Notes: generated by a model not told the origin, from the sequence alone. DNA of 64,000 bases from Limnohabitans sp. MORI2 (GCF_027925025.1 NZ_AP027058.1:310001-374000), one strand, 5' to 3'; counted from the first letter of the stretch, positions 52,395-61,517 are shown. Made by a program: numbers and translations.

Positions 52395-53540
52395 ATGACA
52401 AAACGTATGACCCTCAAGCTCGTGGCAGCCGCTGCCATCCTCGGCGTAGCTGGCATGGCACAAGCCCAGCAAACCATCAAGATTGCCAACATCGTTGAGC
52501 TTTCTGGCCCTGGCACCACGGCTGGTACCGTGTTTAAAAACGGTGTGGAATTGGCGGTGAAAGAGATCAACGAGAACGGCGGTATCTTGGGCAAGAAGAT
52601 CGAGAACTACACCGTCGACACGCAAACCAACCCCGGCGTGGCCAAAGGCTTGACGCAAAAAGCAGTGGACGATGGCGTGTTCGCCATTTACGGCCCTGTG
52701 TACTCAGGCTCCATCATGGTGTCCATGGCCGAATCTAAGCGCGGCGAAGTGCCTAACTTCACCGGTGGCGAAGCAGCTGCCATCACCGCGCAAGGCAACC
52801 CCTATGTCTTCCGCACAGCGTTTGGTCAAAGTGTTTCTTTCCCCAAACTCGCTAAGTTCATCAACACCAAGGCCAAAACTTTGGCTGTGATTTATGTGAA
52901 CAACGACTTCGGCAAAGGCGGTCGCGACACCTTGGCCAAATTGTTGGATGGCAGCTCCACCAAAGTGGTGGCCGACATCTCGACCGATGCTGGCCAAGTG
53001 GACTTTTCAGCCGCTGTGTTGAAAGCCAAGCAAAGCAATGCTGACGCGATCTTTGCCTACACCAACGAAGAAGAATCTGCTCGCTTGTTGCGCGAGTTGA
53101 AAAAGCAAGGTTGGAACAAGCCTGTGATTGGTGAGACCACCTTGGTTGGTCAAAAAGTGATTGAGTTGGCGGGCGACGCTGCCAACGGCGCGATTGCCCA
53201 CGTTGGCTTGACCGTGGACGCGCCTAACCCCGAAATGTTGAAGTTCAAGGCCAAGTACTACCAAGCCTACGGCAGCATCTCTGACCACAACGGCATCAAG
53301 GGCTACACAGGTGTGTATGTGTTGAAAGCAGCCATTGAAAAAGTGGGCAAGCTCGATCGCAAGGCTGTGGCTCAAGCACTGCACGGCATCCAAATCAGCG
53401 CCAAGAAAAATCCTGGCGTCATCATGGATGTGAGCTTTGATGCCAACGGTGACCTCGATCGCGAAAGCTATTTGATCGAAGTGAAAAACGGCCGCCAAGT
53501 GGTGACAGCCACCTTGCCCCCGTTGAACGCCAAGAAGTAA
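52395..53540 (+). CDS. Branched-chain-type ABC transporter substrate-binding protein
   Basis: A 381-residue periplasmic binding protein of the LivK family with a signal peptide (MTKRMTLKLVAAAAILGVAGMAQAQ). The mature part begins TIKIANIVELSGPGTTAGTVFKNGVELAVKEINENGGILGKKI. The ADAIFAYTNEEESARLLRELKKQGW segment belongs to the hinge/second lobe. First gene of a complete five-gene importer. With a PcaR-like regulator and aromatic-acid genes around it, the ligand is more probably an aromatic or hydroaromatic acid than an amino acid; inference. TTTAGGAGA precedes the ATG. Confidence 0.9.
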   Translation: MTKRMTLKLVAAAAILGVAGMAQAQQTIKIANIVELSGPGTTAGTVFKNGVELAVKEINENGGILGKKIENYTVDTQTNPGVAKGLTQKAVDDGVFAIYGPVYSGSIMVSMAESKRGEVPNFTGGEAAAITAQGNPYVFRTAFGQSVSFPKLAKFINTKAKTLAVIYVNNDFGKGGRDTLAKLLDGSSTKVVADISTDAGQVDFSAAVLKAKQSNADAIFAYTNEEESARLLRELKKQGWNKPVIGETTLVGQKVIELAGDAANGAIAHVGLTVDAPNPEMLKFKAKYYQAYGSISDHNGIKGYTGVYVLKAAIEKVGKLDRKAVAQALHGIQISAKKNPGVIMDVSFDANGDLDRESYLIEVKNGRQVVTATLPPLNAKK

Positions 53541-53565
53541 TTTTTCCTTTTGTCATTGACTCGAA

Positions 53566-53588
53566 CGCATCGGCCAAAAGCCGATGCG
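53566..53588 (+). other. Intergenic hairpin after the ABC binding-protein gene
   Basis: CGCATCGGC and GCCGATGCG pair perfectly around a CAAAA loop, 25 bases after the binding-protein stop. No T run follows, so it is more likely an RNA-stability or processing element, which would favour more binding protein than permease, than a terminator. Confidence 0.6.
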
Positions 53589-53613
53589 ATGGGGTTCTTA
53601 TTTTCAAAAAATC

Positions 53614-54489
53614 ATGACCGACTTCCTCCAACTCTTTTTTAGTGGCCTGGCCACCGGCAGCATTTATGCGCTGGCCGCGCTGGGTTTTACCTTGCTGTGG
53701 CAAGCGTCGGGCACCATCAACTTCGCGCAAGGCGAGTTTGTGATGTTGCCTGCCTTCATGATGCTGGGTTTCATGGCTGCGGGCTTTCCTTTGGTGCTGA
53801 GCTTTGCAGCCAGCTGTGTGTTGTCGGTCTTTGTGCTGGGCTGGTTGTTCAAGCGCGGTGTGGTGGACCCCTTGTTCAAGTTCGGCATGATGCCCATCGT
53901 GGTGGCCACCATTGGTTTGTCCATCGCCATGCGCAATGCCGTGCGTGCGGGCTACAGCGCTGAGCCCCAACCTTTCCCCAACTTGTTCCCTGACGAGGTG
54001 TACAACCTAGCAGGGGTGACCATCTCGGCCACCGACATTGGCACCTTTGTGTTTGCCATGATTTTGGTGTTGGCCACACAAGCGTTTTTGGCCAAGACCG
54101 TCACTGGCCGTGCCATGCAAGCCGTGGCGCAAAACACCGAGAGCGCTTCAGTGCTCGGCATCAATGTGCCACGCATGATTTTTTACACCTTCGCCATCAA
54201 CGCGGTGTTGGCAGCGGCAGCAGCTATCTTGGTGACGCCCACTTACTTGGCCAAGTTCGACATGGGGTCGTCTTTGGGTAACAAGGCTTTCTTCGCCGCC
54301 ATCATCGGTGGTTTCAACAACTCACGTGGTGCGTTGTTGGGCGGCGTGATTGTGGGCGTGTGCGAGAACTTGGCGGCTGCCTATATTTCGCCTGCCTACA
54401 AAGACGCCGTGGCGCTGATCATTTTCATGGTCGTGATTTTGTTCAAGCCACAAGGCTTGCTCGGTAAAAAAGTGGAGCGCAAAGTATGA
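53614..54489 (+). CDS. Branched-chain-type ABC transporter permease (LivH-like)
   Basis: A 291-residue membrane permease. The start MTDFLQLFFSGLATGSIYALAALGFTLLWQASGTINFAQGEFVMLPAF is typical of LivH. The EAA-like cytoplasmic loop segment GRAMQAVAQNTESASVLGINVPRMIFYTF and the C-terminal KDAVALIIFMVVILFKPQGLLG are also as expected. ATG 53614 is chosen over a start ten codons earlier. It overlaps the next gene by four bases. Confidence 0.93.
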   Translation: MTDFLQLFFSGLATGSIYALAALGFTLLWQASGTINFAQGEFVMLPAFMMLGFMAAGFPLVLSFAASCVLSVFVLGWLFKRGVVDPLFKFGMMPIVVATIGLSIAMRNAVRAGYSAEPQPFPNLFPDEVYNLAGVTISATDIGTFVFAMILVLATQAFLAKTVTGRAMQAVAQNTESASVLGINVPRMIFYTFAINAVLAAAAAILVTPTYLAKFDMGSSLGNKAFFAAIIGGFNNSRGALLGGVIVGVCENLAAAYISPAYKDAVALIIFMVVILFKPQGLLGKKVERKV

Positions 54490-55469
54490 AGAAGCTCGCA
54501 TTCTTGGCAGGCCTCTTGGGGCTGTTGGCCTGTATTTTTGTGCCCACGCTGCTTAAAAACCACGGCATTTATTTGTTCACCTACTGGCTGATTTACGTCA
54601 TTGCCACGATGGGGCTGAACCTCACGATTGGCTACGCCGGTCAAAAATCACTCGGTCACGCGGCGTTCTTTGGCATCGGTGCGTACACCGTGGCCATCCT
54701 GATGCAAGCAGGCTACAGCTTTTGGTTGGGTATGCCGATTGCCGCATTGGGTTGCTTTGTGGTCGGCTTGGTGCTTGGCTTTCCAGCCCTGCGCGTGCAA
54801 ACCATTTATTTGGCGTTTGCCACGCTCGGCTTTAACACCGCGGTGTGGTTGGTGATGCGCAACGAAGAGTGGCTGACAGGCGGCACATTTGGCATCAACA
54901 ACATTGCACGTCCCGAAGCGTTTGGCATCAGCTTGGATGGCAACCTGGCGTACTACTACTTGGTGTTGGCTTTTGCCGTGGTGTTGGGCTTGCTCTTATG
55001 GGGCTTGTTGCACTCGCCATGGGGCAAGGCGTTTACTGCCTTGCGTGACAACCCCATCCGTGCCGAAAGTTTGGGTGTGGACATCCGTGGTTACACCCTG
55101 CTGAGCTTTGCCATTGGCGCGGCCTATGCAGGCATTGCCGGTGGTTTGTTTGGCTCCTTGGTCCAGTTCATCGATCCCGCACCATTCACGGTAGAGGCGT
55201 CCATCATGATGTACCTCATGGTGGTGGTCGGTGGCCCTGGCTATTTCTTGGGCCCGTTGCTGGGTGCGGCTGTGGGTGTGATCTTGCCTGAGTGGCTGCG
55301 CTTTGCGCAGGCTTGGTATTTGTTTGTGTTCGGCGCTGCTGTGGTGATGCTGATGATTTACTTGCCCGATGGCCTGTTGAGCATCCCCGATCGTCTGCGT
55401 GCCAAGCGCCAGTCGCGTGAAGCATCGGCTGCCCGTGCTGCCGCTGCGCAATCAGGAGTTCAAGCATGA
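54486..55469 (+). CDS. Branched-chain-type ABC transporter permease (LivM-like)
   Basis: A 327-residue partner permease with an N-terminal hydrophobic block, the family segment TMGLNLTIGYAGQKSLGHAAFFGIGAYTVAIL, the cytoplasmic LRDNPIRAESLGVDIRGYTLLSFAIGAAYAGIAGGL loop and a basic, alanine-rich C-terminal tail. ATGA overlap with the LivH-like gene and a four-base overlap with the ATPase gene point to coupled translation. Confidence 0.94.
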   Translation: MKKLAFLAGLLGLLACIFVPTLLKNHGIYLFTYWLIYVIATMGLNLTIGYAGQKSLGHAAFFGIGAYTVAILMQAGYSFWLGMPIAALGCFVVGLVLGFPALRVQTIYLAFATLGFNTAVWLVMRNEEWLTGGTFGINNIARPEAFGISLDGNLAYYYLVLAFAVVLGLLLWGLLHSPWGKAFTALRDNPIRAESLGVDIRGYTLLSFAIGAAYAGIAGGLFGSLVQFIDPAPFTVEASIMMYLMVVVGGPGYFLGPLLGAAVGVILPEWLRFAQAWYLFVFGAAVVMLMIYLPDGLLSIPDRLRAKRQSREASAARAAAAQSGVQA

Positions 55470-56224
55470 CGATGTCTGCCAATCATCCCGTTCTCAAAGT
55501 CACTGACTTGAAGAAAGCCTATGGCGCGATTCAAGCGGTGGGTGGCGTGTCGTTCGAGGTGCGTCCTGGTGAAATCTTTGGTGTCATTGGCCCCAACGGT
55601 TCGGGCAAGACCACTCTGTTCAACAGCATGTTGGGCCAAATCACGCCCGACACTGGCAAGATTGAACTCAATGGCGAAGACGTCACCCAGTTGGGCCCCT
55701 TGGAGCTCAACCGCCGTGGCGTGGGCCGCACCTTTCAAACCTTGCAGGTGTTTGGCAAGATGACTGTGCGTGACAACTTGATCGTGGCCGCGCAAGAGCA
55801 CCAAGGCACCATGTTCAGCCGCATGTTTGCGCCCAGCGATTCCAACTTGGGCGACAAAGCCGATGCCTTGATTGACCAATTCCACATCAAGCATGTGGCC
55901 GACAAGAAAGCGGGCGAGTTGAGCTACGGCCAACAAAAGCTGGTGGACATTGCCATGGCCTTCATGAGTGAACCTGATTTGGTCTTGCTCGACGAACCTT
56001 GTGCGGGTGTGAACCCATCACTTGTGGGCGGCATCAGCACCTTGCTCAAGGAACTGAACCAAACCCGCAAGGGCAGCTTTGTGGTGATCGAACACAACAT
56101 GGACTTTGTGATGGACCTGTGCCATCGCATCATGGTGATGGTCGAGGGCAAGGTGATGGCCATTGGCACGCCCGAAGAAATTCGCGCAAATAAACAAGTG
56201 CTGGACGCTTATTTGGGGAACTGA
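55466..56224 (+). CDS. ABC transporter ATP-binding protein (LivG-like)
   Basis: A 252-residue ATPase with Walker A GPNGSGKTT (about 41-49), signature LSYGQQKLVDIAMAF, Walker B DLVLLDEPCAGVNP and the switch His in VVIEHNMDFVM. The C-terminal GKVMAIGTPEEIRANKQVLDAYLGN is characteristic of LivG. A start at ATG 55472 is also possible. Energises the importer together with the LivF-like protein. Confidence 0.95.
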   Translation: MTMSANHPVLKVTDLKKAYGAIQAVGGVSFEVRPGEIFGVIGPNGSGKTTLFNSMLGQITPDTGKIELNGEDVTQLGPLELNRRGVGRTFQTLQVFGKMTVRDNLIVAAQEHQGTMFSRMFAPSDSNLGDKADALIDQFHIKHVADKKAGELSYGQQKLVDIAMAFMSEPDLVLLDEPCAGVNPSLVGGISTLLKELNQTRKGSFVVIEHNMDFVMDLCHRIMVMVEGKVMAIGTPEEIRANKQVLDAYLGN

Positions 56225-56226
56225 CC

Positions 56227-56970
56227 ATGACGCAAGCTTGTATTGAATTTGATGATGTGGTGGCGGGCTACAAAGATTTCATGATCTTGAACAACCTGTC
56301 GTTCTCAGTGCCCAAGGGCTCCATCACTTTGCTGATTGGCCCCAACGGCGCGGGCAAGTCCACCGTGCTCAAAACCTTGTTTGGTTTGCTCAATCCACGC
56401 CAAGGCAAGATTCGTTTGGATGGTGACGACATCACGGGTGCCACGCAAAAAGATTTGTTGGCGCGTGGCATTGCCTTTGTGCCGCAAGGTCGCAATTTGT
56501 TTGGCCAGCTGTCGGTGTACGAAAACCTAGAGCTGGGCGGCATCACGCTGGGCATGAAGACCACACATGAACGCATTCCTGAGGTGCTGGAGTTTTTCCC
56601 GCGCGTGAAAGAGCGCATGAATTCCTTGGCATCTTCACTGTCGGGCGGTGAACAAAAGCAACTTGAAATTGGCCGCGCTTTGTTGCTGCGTCCCAAGGTC
56701 TTGTTGATTGACGAGCCTTCGATTGGTTTGTCGCCCATGGTGGTGCAAGACGTGTTCAAGCTCTTGCGCAAACTCGCCGACCAAGGCACCACGGTGTTGA
56801 TGGTGGAACAAAACGTCAAGAGTGCATTGAAGTACTCGGACGATGCGATTGCCTTGGAGTCTGGCCGTTTGGTGCTGCACAAATCAGCCGCTGAAATTTT
56901 GGCGGATCCACAAATGGAACGATTGTTCTTGGGTGGGGCGCACACCACCACGGCTGCTGCAACTGTGTAA
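56227..56970 (+). CDS. ABC transporter ATP-binding protein (LivF-like)
   Basis: A 247-residue ATPase with Walker A GPNGAGKST (about 37-45), the FVPQGRNLFGQLSVYENLELG block, signature LSGGEQKQLEIGRALLL and Walker B VLLIDEPSIGLSP, all typical of LivF. Only 2 bases after livG-like. Last gene of the importer operon; a weak imperfect hairpin with a T run near 57014-57020 might end transcription before the convergent oxidoreductase gene. Confidence 0.95.
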   Translation: MTQACIEFDDVVAGYKDFMILNNLSFSVPKGSITLLIGPNGAGKSTVLKTLFGLLNPRQGKIRLDGDDITGATQKDLLARGIAFVPQGRNLFGQLSVYENLELGGITLGMKTTHERIPEVLEFFPRVKERMNSLASSLSGGEQKQLEIGRALLLRPKVLLIDEPSIGLSPMVVQDVFKLLRKLADQGTTVLMVEQNVKSALKYSDDAIALESGRLVLHKSAAEILADPQMERLFLGGAHTTTAAATV

Positions 56971-57024
56971 CTCGCGTTGCGCCGACAAACGCCAACTTGC
57001 TTTGCAGGCTGACGTTTTTTACGC

Positions 57025-58068
57025 CTACTTCAGCGTGACGGTTTGCCCTGTCTGTGCGCTGGTACGGATGGCATCTAATGTGGCGGCGATGTCATGGCTC
57101 GCGGTTGCCGCGCGTTCAATGGCGGCGATGTCACCCTCGTGCACGACACGCGCAAATGCTTCGGCTGCAAATCGAAAGCCACTGCCAGTGGCTGATTGAA
57201 TCTCTTCAAACGCAATGCGATTGGCAATGCCTTGGCGCACGCGCAGCTGGCTAGGCAAGTAGCCCCAAGCATGTGTGTGCGAGTCGCTGGTGTGGTTGAG
57301 GTACTCGGTCTCGACCGTGCCGTGCGAGCCGACGATGGTGGCGCGGCGATGGTTGGCTGTGTTCATGGCGCATGACATTTGTGCGCTGCGACCATCAGCG
57401 TAAAACAATGTGGCCATCATGCTGATGTCCACGCCCGTGTCGGCCCAATTCGCATGCGCCATCACATGTGTGGGCGCGCAGCCCATGACCAAGCGAATCA
57501 GACTGAGCGGGTAGCTGCCTGCATCAAGCAATGCGCCACCGCCCAAATCCGGTTTCATGCGGATGTTGGTGTCGACATTGCCCACAGTGAAACCAAAGCT
57601 GGCTTGTATGCTGCGCACAGTGCCAATTTTTTCGTGGCTCAAACACGCCAGCAAATCGCGGGTTTGGGGTTGAAACCAATACGGGTAAGACTCCAGCAGC
57701 ATCACACCGTGTTGGCGCGCCACCTCAAACATGCGTGTGACCTCGGCTAAGTTGAGTGCCAGCGGTTTTTCGCACAGCACATGTTTGCCTGCTTGCATGG
57801 CGCGGATGGCCCACTCGGCGTGAAGGCTGTTGGGTAGTGGAATGTAGATGGCGTCTAGCGAGGTATCGGCCAGCAAAGCTTCGTAGCTGCCGTAGGCGCG
57901 GGCGACGCCAAAGCTTTGCGCAAAGTGTTGTGCTTTGCTGAGATCACGGCTGCTCACTGCTTGAATCGACACCAGTGGGCTATCAGTCACATCGCGTGCA
58001 AACTGCTTGGCAATGTTGGCGCAACCCAGAATACCCATGCGCAAAGGGGCGTGGTGAGAGGTGGTCAT
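57025..58068 (-). CDS. Gfo/Idh/MocA-family oxidoreductase
   Basis: A 347-residue NAD(P)-dependent dehydrogenase of the Gfo/Idh/MocA family starting at ATG 58068. The Rossmann motif MGILGCANIAKQFA replaces the usual GxGxxG last Gly with Ala, as in dihydrodiol-dehydrogenase-like members; the CEKPLALNLAE motif and GGGALLDAGSYPLSLIR substrate motif are intact. Closest in style to trans-1,2-dihydrobenzene-1,2-diol dehydrogenase/D-xylose dehydrogenase relatives. Cotranscribed with the TauE gene (ATGA overlap). Substrate unknown. Confidence 0.88.
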   Translation of the reverse strand: MTTSHHAPLRMGILGCANIAKQFARDVTDSPLVSIQAVSSRDLSKAQHFAQSFGVARAYGSYEALLADTSLDAIYIPLPNSLHAEWAIRAMQAGKHVLCEKPLALNLAEVTRMFEVARQHGVMLLESYPYWFQPQTRDLLACLSHEKIGTVRSIQASFGFTVGNVDTNIRMKPDLGGGALLDAGSYPLSLIRLVMGCAPTHVMAHANWADTGVDISMMATLFYADGRSAQMSCAMNTANHRRATIVGSHGTVETEYLNHTSDSHTHAWGYLPSQLRVRQGIANRIAFEEIQSATGSGFRFAAEAFARVVHEGDIAAIERAATASHDIAATLDAIRTSAQTGQTVTLK

Positions 58069-58808
58069 AGAACAACATCCGTGATGAGTTTGATGGACAC
58101 AGCAAACAGGCCCGCTTGTACCAATCGGTAAAACCAAGCGTCTGCGATTTTCTTGGTGATGTATGCGCCTAGCACGGTGCCCACCAACGCAAATGGAATC
58201 AAGTCAGCCGCACGCATCAAGTCGTCATACGAATAAGGCTGTAACAGTTGGTACGGCCAAACTTTGGCGGCATTGATGACGGCAAACAACAAGGTGGCTG
58301 TGCCTGAAAACTCTACTTTTGGTAAGCGCTGTGGCAACACATAAATTTGAAAAGGGGGCCCACCTGCATGCGAGATGAAGCTGGTAAAGCCCGCCACTGT
58401 TCCCCAGAACCAACCTTTTTTTGCATTGACAGGTTGCTTGTCTTGCGGTGTTTTGCGCAGCCAGGTGTTGAGACAAAAGCCCACGCCCAAGCAACCAATC
58501 ATCAGCTTCACCGCGCTGTCAGAGGTGAACGATGCCGTCAACCAGCCAATGAACACACCCAACACACCAGCGGGAATGAGAATTTTCAAATTGGGTGCGC
58601 TGAAGTTTTTGCGGTACAGCCACACACTCACCACATCCGAGATGATGTAAATCGGCAGCAACAGCACGGCGGCTTTGACGGGTGACATGAACAGCGAAAG
58701 CAGGGGAACAGCCAACATCCCCACTGTAGGCAAGCCGCCCTTGGATAAGCCCACCAAGAGAGCGGCGAGGCCTGCTAGAACGAAATAGGAATCGAAGGGC
58801 ATGTGCAT
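58065..58808 (-). CDS. TauE/SafE-family membrane permease
   Basis: A 247-residue inner-membrane protein with about eight hydrophobic segments. The start YFVLAGLAALLVGLSKGGLPTVGMLAVPLLSLF and the second-half GTVAGFTSFISHAGGPPFQIYVLPQRL are the paired motifs of the TauE/SafE (DUF81) family, associated with sulfite, sulfoacetate or other organic anion export. Overlaps the oxidoreductase gene by four bases. Divergent from the TetR gene. Confidence 0.9.
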   Translation of the reverse strand: MHMPFDSYFVLAGLAALLVGLSKGGLPTVGMLAVPLLSLFMSPVKAAVLLLPIYIISDVVSVWLYRKNFSAPNLKILIPAGVLGVFIGWLTASFTSDSAVKLMIGCLGVGFCLNTWLRKTPQDKQPVNAKKGWFWGTVAGFTSFISHAGGPPFQIYVLPQRLPKVEFSGTATLLFAVINAAKVWPYQLLQPYSYDDLMRAADLIPFALVGTVLGAYITKKIADAWFYRLVQAGLFAVSIKLITDVVL

Positions 58809-58909
58809 AGGGAGATGGTTTACAGAGTTTAAGTAGCCAGCAGCTTCGACTCGGTTCCTAGGGTTCTTCTGGAGACAGTTTGAAAACGATTGGCACCTAT
58901 ACTTTACGA

Positions 58910-59575
58910 ATGAACCAAACAGTACATTCTGTGCGCAAGCCGCCTAAGCGTACCAACGACCCCGAGCGGACGATGGCGGGCATCTTGGCTGTGGCGACGC
59001 AAGAGTTTGCGGCTAAGGGTTTGGCGGGTGGTCGCATCGACGCCATTGCCGAGGCCACGCACACCAGCAAACGGATGATCTATTACTACTACGGCAGCAA
59101 AGAGGGCTTGTACCTCGCCGTATTGGAAGACGCGTATCGCCGTATCCGAGCCACTGAGGCTGAGTTGCATCTGGCTGATTTGTCTCCCGTCGAGGCGCTC
59201 AAAGCCTTGGTAGGTTTCACGTTTGACCACCATCACAGCAACCAAGATTTCATCCGTTTGGTGATGAATGAAAACATTGAGCGTGGTGCCTATTTGGCGC
59301 AAAGCAAGCTCATTCAAGAGCTGAACGTGTCTGCCATTCAGTCGATCGAAGAGCTTTACAAGCGCGGCGTGAAAGCAGGTGTGTTTCGCAAAGGGCTGGA
59401 CCCTATAGACATCCACGCCTCGATTTCGGCGCTCACGTTTTTCAACGTGTCCAACCGTTACACCTTCGATCTGATCTTCAAACGCAATGGCCAAACCGGC
59501 AAGGCGCTGGCAGCTCGGCGCCAAAGTGTGGTGGATATGGTTCTGCGGTTTGTCAGTTATTCAAATGTGGCATAG
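58910..59575 (+). CDS. TetR-family regulator of the TRAP operon (inferred)
   Basis: A 221-residue TetR protein with the helix-turn-helix GRIDAIAEATHTSKRMIYYYYGSKEGLYLAVLEDAYRRIR and a C-terminal ligand domain. The start is uncertain: ATG 58910 has no ribosome-binding site but follows a TATACT box by six bases, which suggests a leaderless message; TTG 58880 has GGAGA upstream and adds ten residues. It lies 106 bases upstream of the TRAP genes in the same direction. A near-identical 12-base sequence occurs at its own start and in the TRAP promoter. Confidence 0.88.
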   Translation: MNQTVHSVRKPPKRTNDPERTMAGILAVATQEFAAKGLAGGRIDAIAEATHTSKRMIYYYYGSKEGLYLAVLEDAYRRIRATEAELHLADLSPVEALKALVGFTFDHHHSNQDFIRLVMNENIERGAYLAQSKLIQELNVSAIQSIEELYKRGVKAGVFRKGLDPIDIHASISALTFFNVSNRYTFDLIFKRNGQTGKALAARRQSVVDMVLRFVSYSNVA

Positions 59576-59636
59576 CAGGTAGTTTGCTATGTCATGTGCG
59601 AATAAGGGTTTCCACCAATCTTCAATAAAGTAACTA

Positions 59637-59666
59637 GTTTGTACATTTTGTGTAAACCCCTATTCT
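59637..59666 (+). promoter_or_regulatory. TRAP-operon promoter with overlapping operator candidate
   Basis: TTGTAC (59639-59644) and TATTCT (59661-59666) are 16 bases apart, a plausible sigma-70 promoter ending 15 bases before dctQ. An imperfect inverted repeat at 59637-59657 (arms GTTTGTACA and TGTGTAAAC, 7 of 9 pairing) covers the -35. Its core GTACATTTTGTG (59641-59652) recurs as GTACATTCTGTG at 58922-58933 in the TetR gene start, so TetR repression of both is likely. Confidence 0.5.
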
Positions 59667-59681
59667 TCAAGGATCTTCTTC

Positions 59682-60212
59682 ATGTTTAACCTCATTTTGG
59701 ATCGCTGCTGCAAAGTGCTCGAAGCAGCGATCGCCTTTTGCCTGGCCTTGATGGTGGTGCTGGTCTTTGGCAACGTGTTTTTGCGCTACGCCATGAACTC
59801 TGGCATTACCTTGTCTGAAGAGCTCTCACGTTGGGCATTCGTGTGGATGACCTTCTTGGGTGCGATCGTCGCTTTGAAAGAGCACGGCCATTTGGGCACC
59901 GACATGTTGATCGGTCGCCTCGGTCCATTCGGTAAAAAAGTCTGTTTGGGCGCTTCGTACAGCCTGATGTTGTTTGCGTGCTGGCTGTTGTTCAAAGGCG
60001 CTTACGACCAAGCGTTGATCAACTTAGACAGCACCAGTGCAGTGATGGAAGCCTCGATGGCATGGATTTATTTGCCAGGCATTTTGTTCGCCGTCTTGGG
60101 CGGTTTGATTTTGGCGGCTGAGTTTCTTCGCTTGTTGACAGGCCAGGTACGCGACGAAGACTTGGTGATGATTCAAGAGTCTGAAGAGGCCCCTCACGGC
60201 GACAACCACTAA
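59682..60212 (+). CDS. dctQ: TRAP transporter small membrane subunit (DctQ)
   Basis: A 176-residue inner-membrane protein with four hydrophobic segments, the DctQ/YhdT small subunit of a TRAP importer. FGNVFLRYAMNSGITLSEELSRWAFVWMTFLGAIVALKEHGHLGTD is the typical family block. Works with DctM and DctP encoded next. Given the dehydroquinase and shikimate dehydrogenase downstream, quinate or shikimate is a likely substrate, by inference. Confidence 0.93.
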   Translation: MFNLILDRCCKVLEAAIAFCLALMVVLVFGNVFLRYAMNSGITLSEELSRWAFVWMTFLGAIVALKEHGHLGTDMLIGRLGPFGKKVCLGASYSLMLFACWLLFKGAYDQALINLDSTSAVMEASMAWIYLPGILFAVLGGLILAAEFLRLLTGQVRDEDLVMIQESEEAPHGDNH

Positions 60213-60233
60213 ACCCATTTCAGGAATAAGACC

Positions 60234-61511
60234 ATGACGATTGCTGTATTTCTCTTTTCCCTGATGGGTTCCATGGCGTTGGGCATCCCAATCGCTTTCT
60301 CTTTGTTGTTGTGCGGTGCTGCGCTGATGTGGCACCTCAATATGTTTGACGCACAAATCTTGGCGCAAAACTTGATTGAGGGCTCCAACAGCTTCCCACT
60401 GTTGGCTGTGCCGTTTTTCATGTTGGCTGGCGAGATCATGAATGCGGGTGGTTTGTCACGTCGCATCGTGAACTTTGCCATGGCGTGCGTGGGCCACATT
60501 AAAGGTGGTTTGGGTTATGTGACCATCATGGCCGCGGTGATCATGGCGGCTTTGTCTGGCTCGGCTGTGGCAGATGCTGCGGCTTTGGCCTCGCTCTTGT
60601 TGCCCATGATGGTGGCAGCAGGGCATGACCGTGCACGTTCGGCGGGTTTGATTGCTTCTGCCGGCATCATTGCCCCCGTGATCCCACCGAGCATTGGCTT
60701 TGTGATTTTTGGTGTGGCAGGCAATGTGTCCATCTCTAAGCTGTTCATGGCCGGTATCGTGCCGGGCGTGTTGCTGGGTGCTTCCTTGTGGATCACCTGG
60801 TGGTGGTTGGCCCGTCAAGAGGTGGTCACTGTGCCCCCTCGCAAATCATTTGGTGAGATTCGTGAAGCGCTGAGCGAAGCCACATGGGCCTTGGTGTTGC
60901 CCGTCATCGTGGTGTTTGGCTTGAAGTTTGGTGTGTTCACACCCACCGAAGCGGCTGTGGTGGCAGCGGTGTATGCCTTGGTGATTTCCACCTTTGTTTA
61001 CAAAGAGCTTAACCTCAAAACCTTGTACCCCTTGTTTGTGGCCTCAGCCAAGACCAGCGCGATTGTGATGTTCTTGGTGGCGGCTGCCATGGTGTCAGCT
61101 TGGTTGATCACGGTGGCGAATTTGCCGGCTGAATTGGTGGCCTTGTTGGAGCCCTTGCTGGATAGCCCCAAACTCTTGATGCTGACCATCATGGTCATCA
61201 CGATGGTGGTGGGCACCGCGTTGGACATGACGCCCACGATTTTGTTGCTCACGCCGGTGCTCATGCCTGTGGTGAAAGCGGCTGGCATTGACCCCGTGTA
61301 TTTCGGCGTATTGTTCATCATCAACAATGCGATTGGTTTGATCACCCCTCCCGTAGGCACCGTGTTGAACGCTGTGGCTGGGGTGGGTAAAGTGAGCATG
61401 GACGAGGTCACGCGCGGGGTGATGCCCTTCATGGTGGCGCAATTCATCATCATGTTTGCGATGGTGGCCTTCCCACAATTGGTGATGGTGCCTGCACGCT
61501 GGTTCTATTGA
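60234..61511 (+). CDS. dctM: TRAP transporter large membrane subunit (DctM)
   Basis: A 425-residue protein with about twelve membrane segments, the sodium-coupled transport subunit. Family markers include NSFPLLAVPFFMLAGEIMNAGGLSRRIV, the IMAALSGSAVADAAALASLLLPMM segment, APVIPPSIGFVIFG and the later IINNAIGLITPPVGTVLNAVAGVGKVSMDEVTRGVMPFM. Twenty-one bases after dctQ. Followed by a hairpin-rich gap before dctP. Confidence 0.96.
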   Translation: MTIAVFLFSLMGSMALGIPIAFSLLLCGAALMWHLNMFDAQILAQNLIEGSNSFPLLAVPFFMLAGEIMNAGGLSRRIVNFAMACVGHIKGGLGYVTIMAAVIMAALSGSAVADAAALASLLLPMMVAAGHDRARSAGLIASAGIIAPVIPPSIGFVIFGVAGNVSISKLFMAGIVPGVLLGASLWITWWWLARQEVVTVPPRKSFGEIREALSEATWALVLPVIVVFGLKFGVFTPTEAAVVAAVYALVISTFVYKELNLKTLYPLFVASAKTSAIVMFLVAAAMVSAWLITVANLPAELVALLEPLLDSPKLLMLTIMVITMVVGTALDMTPTILLLTPVLMPVVKAAGIDPVYFGVLFIINNAIGLITPPVGTVLNAVAGVGKVSMDEVTRGVMPFMVAQFIIMFAMVAFPQLVMVPARWFY

Positions 61512-61517
61512 TTTCTT

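Noticed and set aside
52395..56970. Calling the ABC importer a leucine/isoleucine/valine system (livKHMGF)
   Set aside because: The family is used for many ligands and the PcaR-like control and neighbours point to aromatic or hydroaromatic acids, so no liv symbols were assigned.
57005..57020. Hairpin with T run after the LivF-like gene
   Set aside because: Stem has several mismatches; not strong enough to list as a terminator.
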